Assembly (NCBI GenBank): GCA_017411665.1
Contig: JAFQPT010000229.1
Coordinates: 1 to 11,993 of the forward strand
Source of the DNA: Oscillospiraceae bacterium
GTDB lineage: Bacteria > Bacillota_A > Clostridia > Oscillospirales > Oscillospiraceae
Reading direction: 5' to 3'
DNA: 11,993 nt
Shown here: piece after piece, positions 4,997 through 11,397 of the stretch
Numbering within the stretch: the stretch's first letter is position 1
How the letters are laid out: each line of letters starts with the position of its first letter
Made by a program: the position numbers and the translations under genes
Notes under the pieces: generated by a model
Told to the model about the DNA's origin: nothing
Seen by the model: the letters and a program-made list of their open reading frames with translations, nothing else
Databases searched by the model: none

Positions 4997-7405
4997 ATGT
5001 TGCTTTCCAGAAAATGGCTGAATGAATTTGTCAGCCTGCCCGTATCCGAAGTGGGCGATCATGACTTTGCCGAGGCAATGACCATTTCCGGCTCCAAGGT
5101 AGAAGTTACCACCGTTCCCGGTGCAGAAATCAAAAACGTCGTGGTTGGTCTCGTAAAGGAAATTACCCGCCATACCAACTCCGACCATATGTGGATCTGC
5201 CAGATGGACCTGGGCGAAGAAGAGCTCGTTCAGATCGTAACCGGCGCACAGAACGTAAAGGTCGGCGACTATGTTCCCGTAGCAAAGCACAATTCCTATC
5301 TGCCCGGCGGTGTTCACATCACTAAGGGCAAGCTCCGCGGCGAAAAGTCCAACGGCATGCTGTGCTCTTTGAAGGAACTGAATCTGACCGTCCACGACTT
5401 CCCCTATGCCATCGAAGACGGCATTTTCATTCTCAATGACGACCCCGAGCTGGTCGGCACTCTGACTCCCGGTCAGGACATCAAACCCATCATCGGCGCA
5501 GATGACAGTCTGGTAGAATTCGAAATCACCCCCAACCGTCCCGACTGCCTGTGCATGAAGGGGCTGGCAAGAGAAGCTGCCGTTACCTTCAACAAGCCTC
5601 TCATGCTCCACGAACCCGTTGTCAAGGCTGAAGCAGGCGGCAACATCAATGACCACGCTTCCGTCACCATCGTTGACGCTGAGCTGTGCCCCCGCTACAC
5701 CGCTCGTCTGGTAAAGAACGTTAAGATTGCTCCCTCTCCCCTGTGGATGCGCGAACGTCTGCGTGCAGCAGGCATGCGCTCCATCAACAACATCGTTGAC
5801 ATCACCAACTATGTTATGCTGGAACTGGGTCAGCCCATGCATGCATTTGACTTCAGCTGCGTAGACGGCGGTCATATCATTGTTCGCCGCGCAAAGGAAG
5901 GCGAAACTCTGACCACCATCGAAGGCACCACCAGAGAACTGACCCCCAGCATGCTGGTCATTGCTGACGAAAACAAGCCCGTTGCCGTTGCAGGCATCAA
6001 GGGCGGCGAAAACTCCGAAATCGTTGGCGACACCGCTATGGTTCTGTTTGAATCCGCAAACTTCCACGGCCCCACCACCCGCCGTACCGCTACCGCTCTG
6101 GGTATGCGTACCGATGCGTCCGCACGCTTCGAAAAGGGTCTGGACGTGGAAAACACCCTGCTGGCTGTTCAGCGCGCATGCGAACTGGTTGAACTGCTGG
6201 GCGTTGGCGAAGTTGTGGAAGGCATCATCGACGTGATGCCCAACAAGCACGAAGCAACCAAGCTGACTCTGGAACCCGCTAAAATCAACGCTCTGCTGGG
6301 CACCGACATCTCCCGCGAGGAAATGATCGGCTACCTGCTGCAGCTGGGCTTTGGTGTAGAAGGCGACGAAATCACCGTTCCCTCCTGGCGTACCGACGTA
6401 GAGCACTACTCCGACATTGCAGAAGAAGTGGCTCGTTTCTTCGGCTACAACAATATCCCCAACCAGATGGCAGCTGCAGGCGTCAGCGCAGGCGGCTACA
6501 ACGAAAAGCAGAAGTTCGAAATGGAACTGGGTGCAGCATGCCGTGCATGCGGCTATGATGAAATCATCACCTACTCCTTCATCAGCCCCAACTACTACAA
6601 CAAGATCAATCTGCCCGAAAACAGCCCCAAGCGCGATTCCTACAAGATTCTCAATCCTCTGGGTGAAGATACCTCCATCATGCGCACCACTACCCTGCCT
6701 TCCATGCTGGAAATCATCTCCCGCAACTTCAACTACCGCAATAAGACCGCTAAGCTGTACGAAATCGGCAAGATTTACCTGAAGCGCGACGACGGCTTCC
6801 TGGCTGACGAACCTCGTATTCTGAGTCTGGGTGCTTACGGCAGCGATATGGACTTCTTCAACATGAAGGGTGTCATTGAAACCCTGTTTGAACAGTTCCA
6901 CACCGAGGACGTTTGGTTTGAAGCTGAAACCGAAAATCCCTCCTACCACCCCGGTCGCTGCGCAAAGGTATTTGCAGGCGGCAAGGAAATCGGCGTATTC
7001 GGCCAGATCCACCCTGCAGTTGCTGCAAACTACGGCGTAGATGCAGAAATCTACACCGCAGAACTGAGCTTTGACGCTATGCTGTCTGTAAAGGGCGGCC
7101 TGCCTGTTTATCGTCCTCTGCCCAAGTTCCCCGCTTCCACTCGTGACATTGCAGTTGTCTGCAACGCAGACATTCCCGTAGCAAAGCTCATCAAGTGCAT
7201 CAAAGAAAGCGGATGCAGCTGTCTGGAATGCTGCGACCTGTTTGACGTATATCAAGGTAAAGGCATTGCAGACGGCAAGAAGTCCGTTGCATTCAACTTG
7301 ACTCTCCGTGCGGAAGACCGCTCTCTGACCGGTGAAGAAGCTGAAACCAGTGTAAAAGCAATCCTCTCCGCATTGGAGAAGGAATGCGGCGCAATTCTCC
7401 GATAA
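4997..7405 (+). CDS. pheT: Phenylalanyl-tRNA synthetase beta subunit
   Basis: Partner of PheS; it contributes tRNA binding and the editing site that hydrolyses mischarged Tyr-tRNA-Phe. The 802 residues are full length for the bacterial subunit. In order: an OB-fold tRNA-binding domain of EMAP-II type (about 45-130, VVGLVKEITRHTNSD to GMLCSLKEL), the B3/B4 editing domain (about 180-390), a B5 DNA-binding-like domain (about 415-485, with PSWRTDVEHYSDIAEEVARF), the catalytic-like core, and a C-terminal ferredoxin-fold anticodon-binding domain (about 704-802, FPASTRDIAVV and LTLRAEDRSLTGEE). The start ATG follows pheS by 19 bases, with AAGGAG at 4980-4985. It shares the strong codon bias of pheS. 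Transcription ends at the hairpin 15 bases downstream. Confidence 0.98.
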   Translation: MLLSRKWLNEFVSLPVSEVGDHDFAEAMTISGSKVEVTTVPGAEIKNVVVGLVKEITRHTNSDHMWICQMDLGEEELVQIVTGAQNVKVGDYVPVAKHNSYLPGGVHITKGKLRGEKSNGMLCSLKELNLTVHDFPYAIEDGIFILNDDPELVGTLTPGQDIKPIIGADDSLVEFEITPNRPDCLCMKGLAREAAVTFNKPLMLHEPVVKAEAGGNINDHASVTIVDAELCPRYTARLVKNVKIAPSPLWMRERLRAAGMRSINNIVDITNYVMLELGQPMHAFDFSCVDGGHIIVRRAKEGETLTTIEGTTRELTPSMLVIADENKPVAVAGIKGGENSEIVGDTAMVLFESANFHGPTTRRTATALGMRTDASARFEKGLDVENTLLAVQRACELVELLGVGEVVEGIIDVMPNKHEATKLTLEPAKINALLGTDISREEMIGYLLQLGFGVEGDEITVPSWRTDVEHYSDIAEEVARFFGYNNIPNQMAAAGVSAGGYNEKQKFEMELGAACRACGYDEIITYSFISPNYYNKINLPENSPKRDSYKILNPLGEDTSIMRTTTLPSMLEIISRNFNYRNKTAKLYEIGKIYLKRDDGFLADEPRILSLGAYGSDMDFFNMKGVIETLFEQFHTEDVWFEAETENPSYHPGRCAKVFAGGKEIGVFGQIHPAVAANYGVDAEIYTAELSFDAMLSVKGGLPVYRPLPKFPASTRDIAVVCNADIPVAKLIKCIKESGCSCLECCDLFDVYQGKGIADGKKSVAFNLTLRAEDRSLTGEEAETSVKAILSALEKECGAILR

Positions 7406-7419
7406 TTCGACTTTTTTCG

Positions 7420-7451
7420 ACACGACCACTCATGGGAGTGGTCGTGTTTTT
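7420..7451 (+). terminator. Rho-independent terminator of pheST
   Basis: A perfect 11-bp stem (7421-7431 with 7436-7446), extendable by one A-T pair, with a 4-nt loop, is followed by five T residues and a further T-rich stretch. It lies 15 bases after the pheT stop. Confidence 0.92.
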
Positions 7452-7504
7452 GCATTTTTAACGAATTTTGACACAAATTTGTAAGATTTTTTAATAATTT
7501 ACAC

Positions 7505-7533
7505 TTTACATCTTGTCACTTTTCCTGTATGAT
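7505..7533 (+). promoter_or_regulatory. Probable promoter of ireB
   Basis: TTTACA (7505-7510) and TATGAT (7528-7533) are spaced by 17 bases in an AT-rich region between the pheT terminator and ireB. The predicted start near 7540 leaves a leader of about 33 bases. Confidence 0.7.
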
Positions 7534-7572
7534 AAGGACATCTAGGCGAATCCATTTAAAGGAGGTATACTG

Positions 7573-7815
7573 ATGGAAGACGTTACTAGAAAGTTTACAG
7601 CACTGGATAACAAGACAGAGATCAAAGAAATCCTTTCTTCGGTATACGATTCTCTGTTGGTGAAGGGCTACAATCCCATTAATCAGCTGGTGGGCTACAT
7701 CATTTCCGAAGACCCTACCTACATCACCAACTACAACAATGCGCGTGCGCTGATTTGCCGCATCGACAGAGACGAACTGCTGCAGGAACTTCTGGTCAGC
7801 TATCTGGAAAAGTAA
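7573..7815 (+). CDS. ireB: IreB family regulatory phosphoprotein (UPF0297/YrzL)
   Basis: A small cytoplasmic protein of 80 residues. The conserved core KGYNPINQLVGYIISEDP (about 35-52), then YITNYNNARALICRIDRDELL and a final LLVSYLEK, is unmistakable for the IreB/YrzL family. In Enterococcus faecalis IreB is phosphorylated by the Ser/Thr kinase IreK and negatively affects cephalosporin resistance; the role here is inferred from that. The N-terminus, MEDVTRKFTALD, holds threonines that could correspond to the phosphorylated ones. The ATG at 7573 has a strong AAAGGAGGT ahead with 7 bases between GGAGG and the start. In Bacilli and many Clostridia the gene precedes ruvX/yqgF; here it is alone, bounded by its own promoter and terminator and followed by a tRNA gene. 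Confidence 0.95.
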   Translation: MEDVTRKFTALDNKTEIKEILSSVYDSLLVKGYNPINQLVGYIISEDPTYITNYNNARALICRIDRDELLQELLVSYLEK

Positions 7816-7824
7816 AAACAGCTT

Positions 7825-7855
7825 TGGGGAAAGAGGTTTCTTTCCCCACTTTTTT
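7825..7855 (+). terminator. Rho-independent terminator of ireB
   Basis: A perfect 10-bp stem (7825-7834 with 7839-7848), GGTT loop, then C and six T residues, 10 bases after the ireB stop. Confidence 0.92.
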
Positions 7856-7892
7856 GTCCAAAATATAAAACAAAAAATTTTAAAAATAAGTG

Positions 7893-7920
7893 TTGACATT
7901 TTCCGCAAAAGGTGTATAAT
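7893..7920 (+). promoter_or_regulatory. Consensus promoter of tRNA-Gln
   Basis: TTGACA (7893-7898) and TATAAT (7915-7920), both perfect consensus hexamers, are separated by 16 bases. The predicted start near 7927 lies only about seven bases before the mature tRNA 5' end, as expected for a strong stable-RNA promoter. Confidence 0.92.
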
Positions 7921-7933
7921 AGCTTTTGTTCGT

Positions 7934-8007
7934 AGGGGATTTGTGTAATGGTAGCACACCGGACTCTGACTCCGTTTGTGAGGGTTCGAATCCTTCATCC
8001 CCTGCCA
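7934..8007 (+). tRNA. tRNA-Gln (anticodon CTG)
   Basis: A 74-base cloverleaf. The acceptor stem AGGGGAT (7934-7940) pairs with ATCCCCT; discriminator G and an encoded CCA end the gene. The D stem is GTGT/GCAC with a U-G pair next to the loop. The anticodon stem has four good pairs plus a C-U mismatch at its base; the loop CTCTGAC puts the anticodon CTG at 7966-7968, reading CAG codons. The T arm is GAGGG, TTCGAAT, CCTTC. The gene is a single transcription unit with a consensus promoter and an adjacent terminator. The small, uneven stem flaws do not suggest a pseudogene. Confidence 0.95.
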
Positions 8008-8039
8008 AAAAGCTCTCAGTTTTCGCTGAGAGCTTTTTT
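8008..8039 (+). terminator. Rho-independent terminator of tRNA-Gln
   Basis: A 9-bp stem (8011-8019 with 8026-8034), extendable by the flanking A and T runs, with a TTTTCG loop and a six-T tail. It begins directly after the encoded CCA. Confidence 0.93.
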
Positions 8040-8061
8040 CTTTTTCCAATTGTTGTTGATG

Positions 8062-8081
8062 GTGAGGATTCGGATCCTCAC
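8062..8081. repeat. Inverted repeat with 8-bp arms
   Basis: GTGAGGAT (8062-8069) and ATCCTCAC (8074-8081) are perfect inverted repeats around TCGG. No T-tract follows on either strand, so a terminator is unlikely. It could be a protein-binding palindrome or the edge of a repeat element. Confidence 0.55.
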
Positions 8082-8162
8082 TTCATTAAACTGCCGAAAA
8101 CACCTTTTTTGCAGCCCATAGCCAAAAAGTGTTCAGCGAAAGCGAGTGCTTTTCTTCCAAAC

Positions 8163-8194
8163 AATCCTCGAATGAAGAGCATTCGAGGATTTTT
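8163..8194 (+). terminator. Terminator-like hairpin before pssA
   Basis: A perfect 12-bp stem (8163-8174 with 8180-8191), 5-nt loop, and a run of five T (8190-8194). It lies about 125 bases after the tRNA terminator with no gene in between, so it may be a back-up terminator for readthrough or part of a repeat element. The minus strand has only a short T-run after the stem. Confidence 0.6.
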
Positions 8195-8216
8195 CAATTT
8201 GAATTGCTGTCTTAAG

Positions 8217-8245
8217 TTTACTTTCCCTTTCGTTTATGTTAATAT
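8217..8245 (+). promoter_or_regulatory. Possible promoter of pssA-psd
   Basis: TTTACT (8217-8222) and TAATAT (8240-8245) are spaced by 17 bases, about 65 bases before pssA. The region is very AT-rich, so other pairings (for example a -10 TATAAG a little downstream) are possible. Confidence 0.5.
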
Positions 8246-8309
8246 ATTATTTTATAAGGGACACTGAACTTTTAATCTCAGTACATAGAGAGAAAGAGAG
8301 AGAACATTA

Positions 8310-9035
8310 ATGATTCGATTCATCGGGGTATATGACTATACCGTTATTCTTACCTATCTCAGCTTAATATCCTCTGTTTTGGGCATGACCCAGGCCATTC
8401 ACGGAAACTATAAGGTTGCAATTTTCTGCCTTGCGTTTTCCGGTGCCTGCGATGCCTTTGACGGTCGTGTTGCACGCACCAAGAAAAACCGCACAGACGA
8501 TGAAAAAGCATTCGGGATTCAGCTGGATTCCCTTTGCGACGTCATTTGCTTCGGCATTTTCCCCGCCATGATTTGCTACCTGCTGGGTGTGCGCGGCGTC
8601 ATTGGTCTCACACTGGTTTCCTTCTACTGCATTTGTGCGGTGGCACGTCTGGCATTCTTCAATGTGCTGGAAGGTAAGCGTCAGCAGACAGAAGGCGGCG
8701 CAAACAAAACCTATCGCGGTCTGCCCGTGACCTCCATCGCATTTATTCTTCCCCTGCTGTTTTGGCTGCAGTTTCTCATGCCCGACTATGTGTTTATGAT
8801 TCTGCTGCATGTTACTATGTTTGTGGTAGGGTTCCTGTTCATTCTGGACTTCCCCTTGAAGAAGCCCAGTCTGAAAACCATCATTACCATGATTTGCGTG
8901 CTGGGTGTAACGGTTGCCGTCATTTTCGGATACACCAAATTCCGTGTTCCCCAGCTGAGAGATCATCCCACCTTGGTTACTGTCGAAATCGTAGATGAAT
9001 TTGTAGAGGATATGAATGATGCTGATCAGCCGTAA
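8310..9035 (+). CDS. pssA: CDP-diacylglycerol-serine O-phosphatidyltransferase
   Basis: Integral membrane CDP-alcohol phosphatidyltransferase of 241 residues. It probably makes phosphatidylserine from CDP-diacylglycerol and serine, since the next gene decarboxylates that product. The family signature is complete: D48, D51-G52, A55-R56, G69, D73 and D77 in the stretch from DAFDGRVAR to FGIQLDSLCD. Twelve residues separate R56 from G69, where the usual consensus has eight or nine, so there is a small charged insertion (KKNRTDDEK). Several hydrophobic segments follow (about 78-93, 95-115, 141-160, 163-181, 188-206) and a short acidic tail. The ATG has only a weak purine-rich GAGAG-type ribosome site. 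The gene ends 20 bases inside psd, implying translational coupling. Another CDP-alcohol head-group acceptor is possible, but the partner gene makes serine by far the likeliest. Confidence 0.9.
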   Translation: MIRFIGVYDYTVILTYLSLISSVLGMTQAIHGNYKVAIFCLAFSGACDAFDGRVARTKKNRTDDEKAFGIQLDSLCDVICFGIFPAMICYLLGVRGVIGLTLVSFYCICAVARLAFFNVLEGKRQQTEGGANKTYRGLPVTSIAFILPLLFWLQFLMPDYVFMILLHVTMFVVGFLFILDFPLKKPSLKTIITMICVLGVTVAVIFGYTKFRVPQLRDHPTLVTVEIVDEFVEDMNDADQP

Positions 9036-9876
9036 CGGTACCATAATCGATAAAACCGACAGTCAAGACAAAGTCCTGTCCGTTCTTTACGGCACAGCCC
9101 TCGGTCGTATGCTTCTCAAGCCTTTGACCCATCCTGCTATCTCTCGTATTGCGGGATGGTTTCTGTCCACAAAGGCTTCCTGTGTCTTCATTCAGCCCTT
9201 TATCAAGAACAACAACATTGATATGACCCAGTTTGAGGGCACCTCTTACCGCAGCTACAATGAATTTTTCTGTCGCAAAATTCGTCCCGAGCTGCGTCCC
9301 ATAGACAAAGATCCCAACCACTTTATCAGCCCCTGCGACAGTAAGCTGACCGTACTGCCCATCTCCGCTGACACTCGATTCACACTGAAGCATACGGAAT
9401 ATACCGTAGCTTCTCTGCTGAAAAACGAAGACCTGGCAGTTGCCTTTCAAGGCGGTTATGCCATGATTTTCCGTCTCACCGTAGACGACTACCACCGTTA
9501 CTGCTATGTAGCAGACGGTGTACAAAGCACTCCCGTGGCAATTCAGGGTGCACTGCACACAGTTAATCCCATTGCAAATGACTATTTCCCGATTTACAAG
9601 GAAAACTGCAGAGAATACTGTCTTCTCCAAAACACGCAATTCGGTGACATCCTCATGATGGAAGTCGGGGCACTGCTGGTGGGGAAAATCGTCAATCACC
9701 CCAACACCACAGTCGTACGCGGAGAAGAAAAAGGGTATTTCCAATTTGGCGGCTCCACCGTGGTTCTTTTGACAAAAGCAAACGCTGTGACCGTTGACGA
9801 GGACATTCTGCAAAACTCCGAAAGATGTCTGGAAACCATCGTCAAGTTCGGCGAAAAGATCGGTGTCCGTGCATAA
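9016..9876 (+). CDS. psd: Phosphatidylserine decarboxylase proenzyme
   Basis: Pyruvoyl-dependent enzyme converting phosphatidylserine to phosphatidylethanolamine at the membrane. The proenzyme of 286 residues should self-cleave between G246 and S247 in the FGGST motif, giving a beta chain and an alpha chain with an N-terminal pyruvoyl group. Probable catalytic residues are D108 in SPCDSKL and H160 in DDYHRYCY, matching the Asp-His-Ser triad known for the family. FEGTSYRSYNEFFCRKIRP (73-91) and MMEVGALLVGKI (214-225) are typical for the clostridial PSD-B type. ATG codons at 9016 and 9019 follow GAGG at 9006-9009; either could serve, and the product is the same apart from one Met. The start overlaps the end of pssA by 20 bases. 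A terminator follows, so pssA-psd is a two-gene unit. Confidence 0.95.
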   Translation: MMLISRNGTIIDKTDSQDKVLSVLYGTALGRMLLKPLTHPAISRIAGWFLSTKASCVFIQPFIKNNNIDMTQFEGTSYRSYNEFFCRKIRPELRPIDKDPNHFISPCDSKLTVLPISADTRFTLKHTEYTVASLLKNEDLAVAFQGGYAMIFRLTVDDYHRYCYVADGVQSTPVAIQGALHTVNPIANDYFPIYKENCREYCLLQNTQFGDILMMEVGALLVGKIVNHPNTTVVRGEEKGYFQFGGSTVVLLTKANAVTVDEDILQNSERCLETIVKFGEKIGVRA

Positions 9877-9884
9877 TTCAAATG

Positions 9885-9915
9885 AAAAGCTCTCTGTTTC
9901 ATAGAGCGCTTTTTT
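9885..9915 (+). terminator. Rho-independent terminator of pssA-psd
   Basis: Stem AAAAGC (9885-9890) with GCTTTT, one T-C mismatch, then CTCT/AGAG around a 7-nt loop, ending in a six-T run (9910-9915). It lies 8 bases after the psd stop. Confidence 0.8.
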
Positions 9916-9951
9916 GTTGGGGAACTTTTTATGACAATTCCAGTCATTCCA

Positions 9952-9980
9952 TTGTGTATTCCCTCAAAATCGGGTATGCT
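9952..9980 (+). promoter_or_regulatory. Probable promoter of the acyltransferase operon
   Basis: TTGTGT (9952-9957) and TATGCT (9975-9980) are separated by 17 bases, between the psd terminator and the next gene. The predicted start near 9987 would leave only a few bases before the TTG at 9994, but a normal leader before the TTG at 10012, which supports the latter start. Confidence 0.6.
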
Positions 9981-10011
9981 ATAAGAAACTTACTTGAAAG
10001 GACGAAGTGCT

Positions 10012-11385
10012 TTGCTGTTTTCCGGCATCACATTTTTATATTTGTTCCTGCCGCTGACGCTGCTGATCTACTACGTCGTTCCCAGACAGGCCAAAAACAC
10101 GGTTTTGCTGATTGCAAGTCTGCTGTTTTACTTTTTCGGTGAGCAGGAATACACCCTGCTGCTGATTCTCTCCTCGGTGTCCGACTATCTGCACGGTCTG
10201 TTTATTGAATCCCACCGCGGTACAAAACAAGCAAAAATCGCACTCATCAGCTCCATTGCCATCAATCTGGGCATGTTGGGCATCTTTAAATATCTGGATT
10301 TCTTCATTGGAACCATCAACAGTTTGCTAGGCACCGCAATTCCTCTGACGAAGCTGCCGCTGCCCATCGGCATCAGCTTCTTCACCTTCCAAACCATGAG
10401 CTACTCCATTGATGTGTATCGCGGAGAAGCCAAGGCAGAGCGCAGCTTCCACAGCTTTGCCACCTATGTCTGTCTGTTTCCTCAGTTGGTGGCGGGCCCC
10501 ATCGTCCGCTACACGGACATTGGAGCAGAGCTGAGTGACCGCACTGTCACCGTCGAGCGTTTCGCCTACGGTGTCAGACGATTCTCCGTAGGGTTGGGCA
10601 AGAAGGTGCTGATTGCAAATCTGCTTGGCGAGCTGGTGTCTGTTTATCAGACCGCGCAGGACCCCACCATGCTGTTTGCGTGGGTCAGCGCACTGGCCTA
10701 TGCCCTGCAGATTTACTACGATTTCTCCGGCTACAGCGATATGGCCATCGGTTTGGGGCACACGCTGGGCTTCACCTTCCCCGAGAACTTCCGCTATCCC
10801 TTCTGCAGCCGCAGCATCACAGAATTCTGGCGCCGCTGGCATATGACCATGAGCTTCTGGTTCCGTGATTATGTCTACATCCCGCTGGGTGGCAACCGCT
10901 GCAGCAGCAAGCGTTGGGTCTTTAATGTCATGGTGGTCTGGATGCTGACAGGGCTGTGGCACGGAGCTGCATGGAATTTTGTAGCATGGGGTATCTGCTA
11001 TGGTCTGCTGCTGCTTGCGGAAAAGTTCTTCTTAAATAAACTCCTCGACCGCATCGGACCTATGTGCTATGTTTACCAGTTCGTGCTGACGCTTATCATG
11101 TTTACGATTTTCAACGGTGTCGATGTGATCCATACACTGCGCATCATGTTCGGCGGAGCGGCCTTCTCCAATCCCACGACATGGTATTATCTGAAAAGCT
11201 ACGCTGTGATTCTGGGACTTGCACTGGTGGGGGCAACCCCTGTCATCAAACGCATAGCGGAAAAGGTGGATACCACTCCCGCAGCAACCCTTCTGGAGCC
11301 CTTGATGGTCATGGGGCTGTTGGTGCTGTCCACCGCTTATCTGGTAGACGGATCTTTCAATCCGTTCCTGTATTTCCGTTTCTAA
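10012..11385 (+). CDS. MBOAT-family O-acyltransferase (AlgI/DltB-like)
   Basis: Polytopic membrane acyltransferase of about 457 residues. Members move acyl groups, usually acetyl, across the membrane onto extracellular polysaccharides or teichoic acids. The sequence has the AlgI-type start LFSGITFLYLFLPL, then PIGISFFTFQTMSYSIDVY, FPQLVAGPIVRY, ALQIYYDFSGYSDMAIGLG, TEFWRRWHMTMSFWFRDYVYIPLGG and LTGLWHGAAWNFVAWG. The invariant catalytic histidine is H317 in LWHGAAWN, and H277 lies in RRWHMTMS. About ten or more hydrophobic segments are visible. The TTG at 10012 is preferred because AAAGGA (9997-10002) precedes it by nine bases and it gives the family N-terminus MLFSGITFL; a TTG at 9994 would lie on that ribosome site. 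The DHHW gene follows by 12 bases, so the pair probably acts as a polysaccharide O-acetylation module. The polymer substrate cannot be told from this window. Confidence 0.92.
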   Translation: MLFSGITFLYLFLPLTLLIYYVVPRQAKNTVLLIASLLFYFFGEQEYTLLLILSSVSDYLHGLFIESHRGTKQAKIALISSIAINLGMLGIFKYLDFFIGTINSLLGTAIPLTKLPLPIGISFFTFQTMSYSIDVYRGEAKAERSFHSFATYVCLFPQLVAGPIVRYTDIGAELSDRTVTVERFAYGVRRFSVGLGKKVLIANLLGELVSVYQTAQDPTMLFAWVSALAYALQIYYDFSGYSDMAIGLGHTLGFTFPENFRYPFCSRSITEFWRRWHMTMSFWFRDYVYIPLGGNRCSSKRWVFNVMVVWMLTGLWHGAAWNFVAWGICYGLLLLAEKFFLNKLLDRIGPMCYVYQFVLTLIMFTIFNGVDVIHTLRIMFGGAAFSNPTTWYYLKSYAVILGLALVGATPVIKRIAEKVDTTPAATLLEPLMVMGLLVLSTAYLVDGSFNPFLYFRF

Positions 11386-11397
11386 GGAGGTCCGACG

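Larger units (their letters stand above)
8041..8309. other. Gene-free structured intergenic region
   Basis: About 270 bases with no convincing gene. From left to right it holds a palindrome (8062-8081); a hairpin closed by AAAAG/CTTTT with several G-U pairs, one bulged A and a GAAA tetraloop (8125-8153), structured only on the plus strand; a 12-bp terminator-like hairpin (8163-8194); and an AT-rich promoter region before pssA. One plus-strand frame stays open through most of it (continuing from the tRNA to 8267), but it has no ribosome site or plausible start of its own, so I do not call a gene. It may be a dispersed intergenic repeat or a decayed element. Confidence 0.5.

Noticed and set aside
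4937..7429. An open frame of 830 codons on the strand opposite pheT
   Set aside because: It exactly shadows pheT. The strong codon bias of pheT (few Leu TTA/CTA or Ser TCA codons) removes stop codons from the antisense frame. There is no ribosome site, and the protein looks like an artefact of low-complexity Val/Gly/Ala/Phe runs.
7516..8049. A minus-strand frame of 177 codons across ireB and the tRNA
   Set aside because: It reads through the tRNA complement (KDSNPHKRSQSP type) and antisense to ireB; it is a shadow.
7926..8267. A plus-strand frame running through the tRNA-Gln gene and the intergenic block
   Set aside because: Its first part is a translation of the tRNA (GSNPSSPAK type), a well-known false call. 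No ribosome site or start exists after the tRNA.
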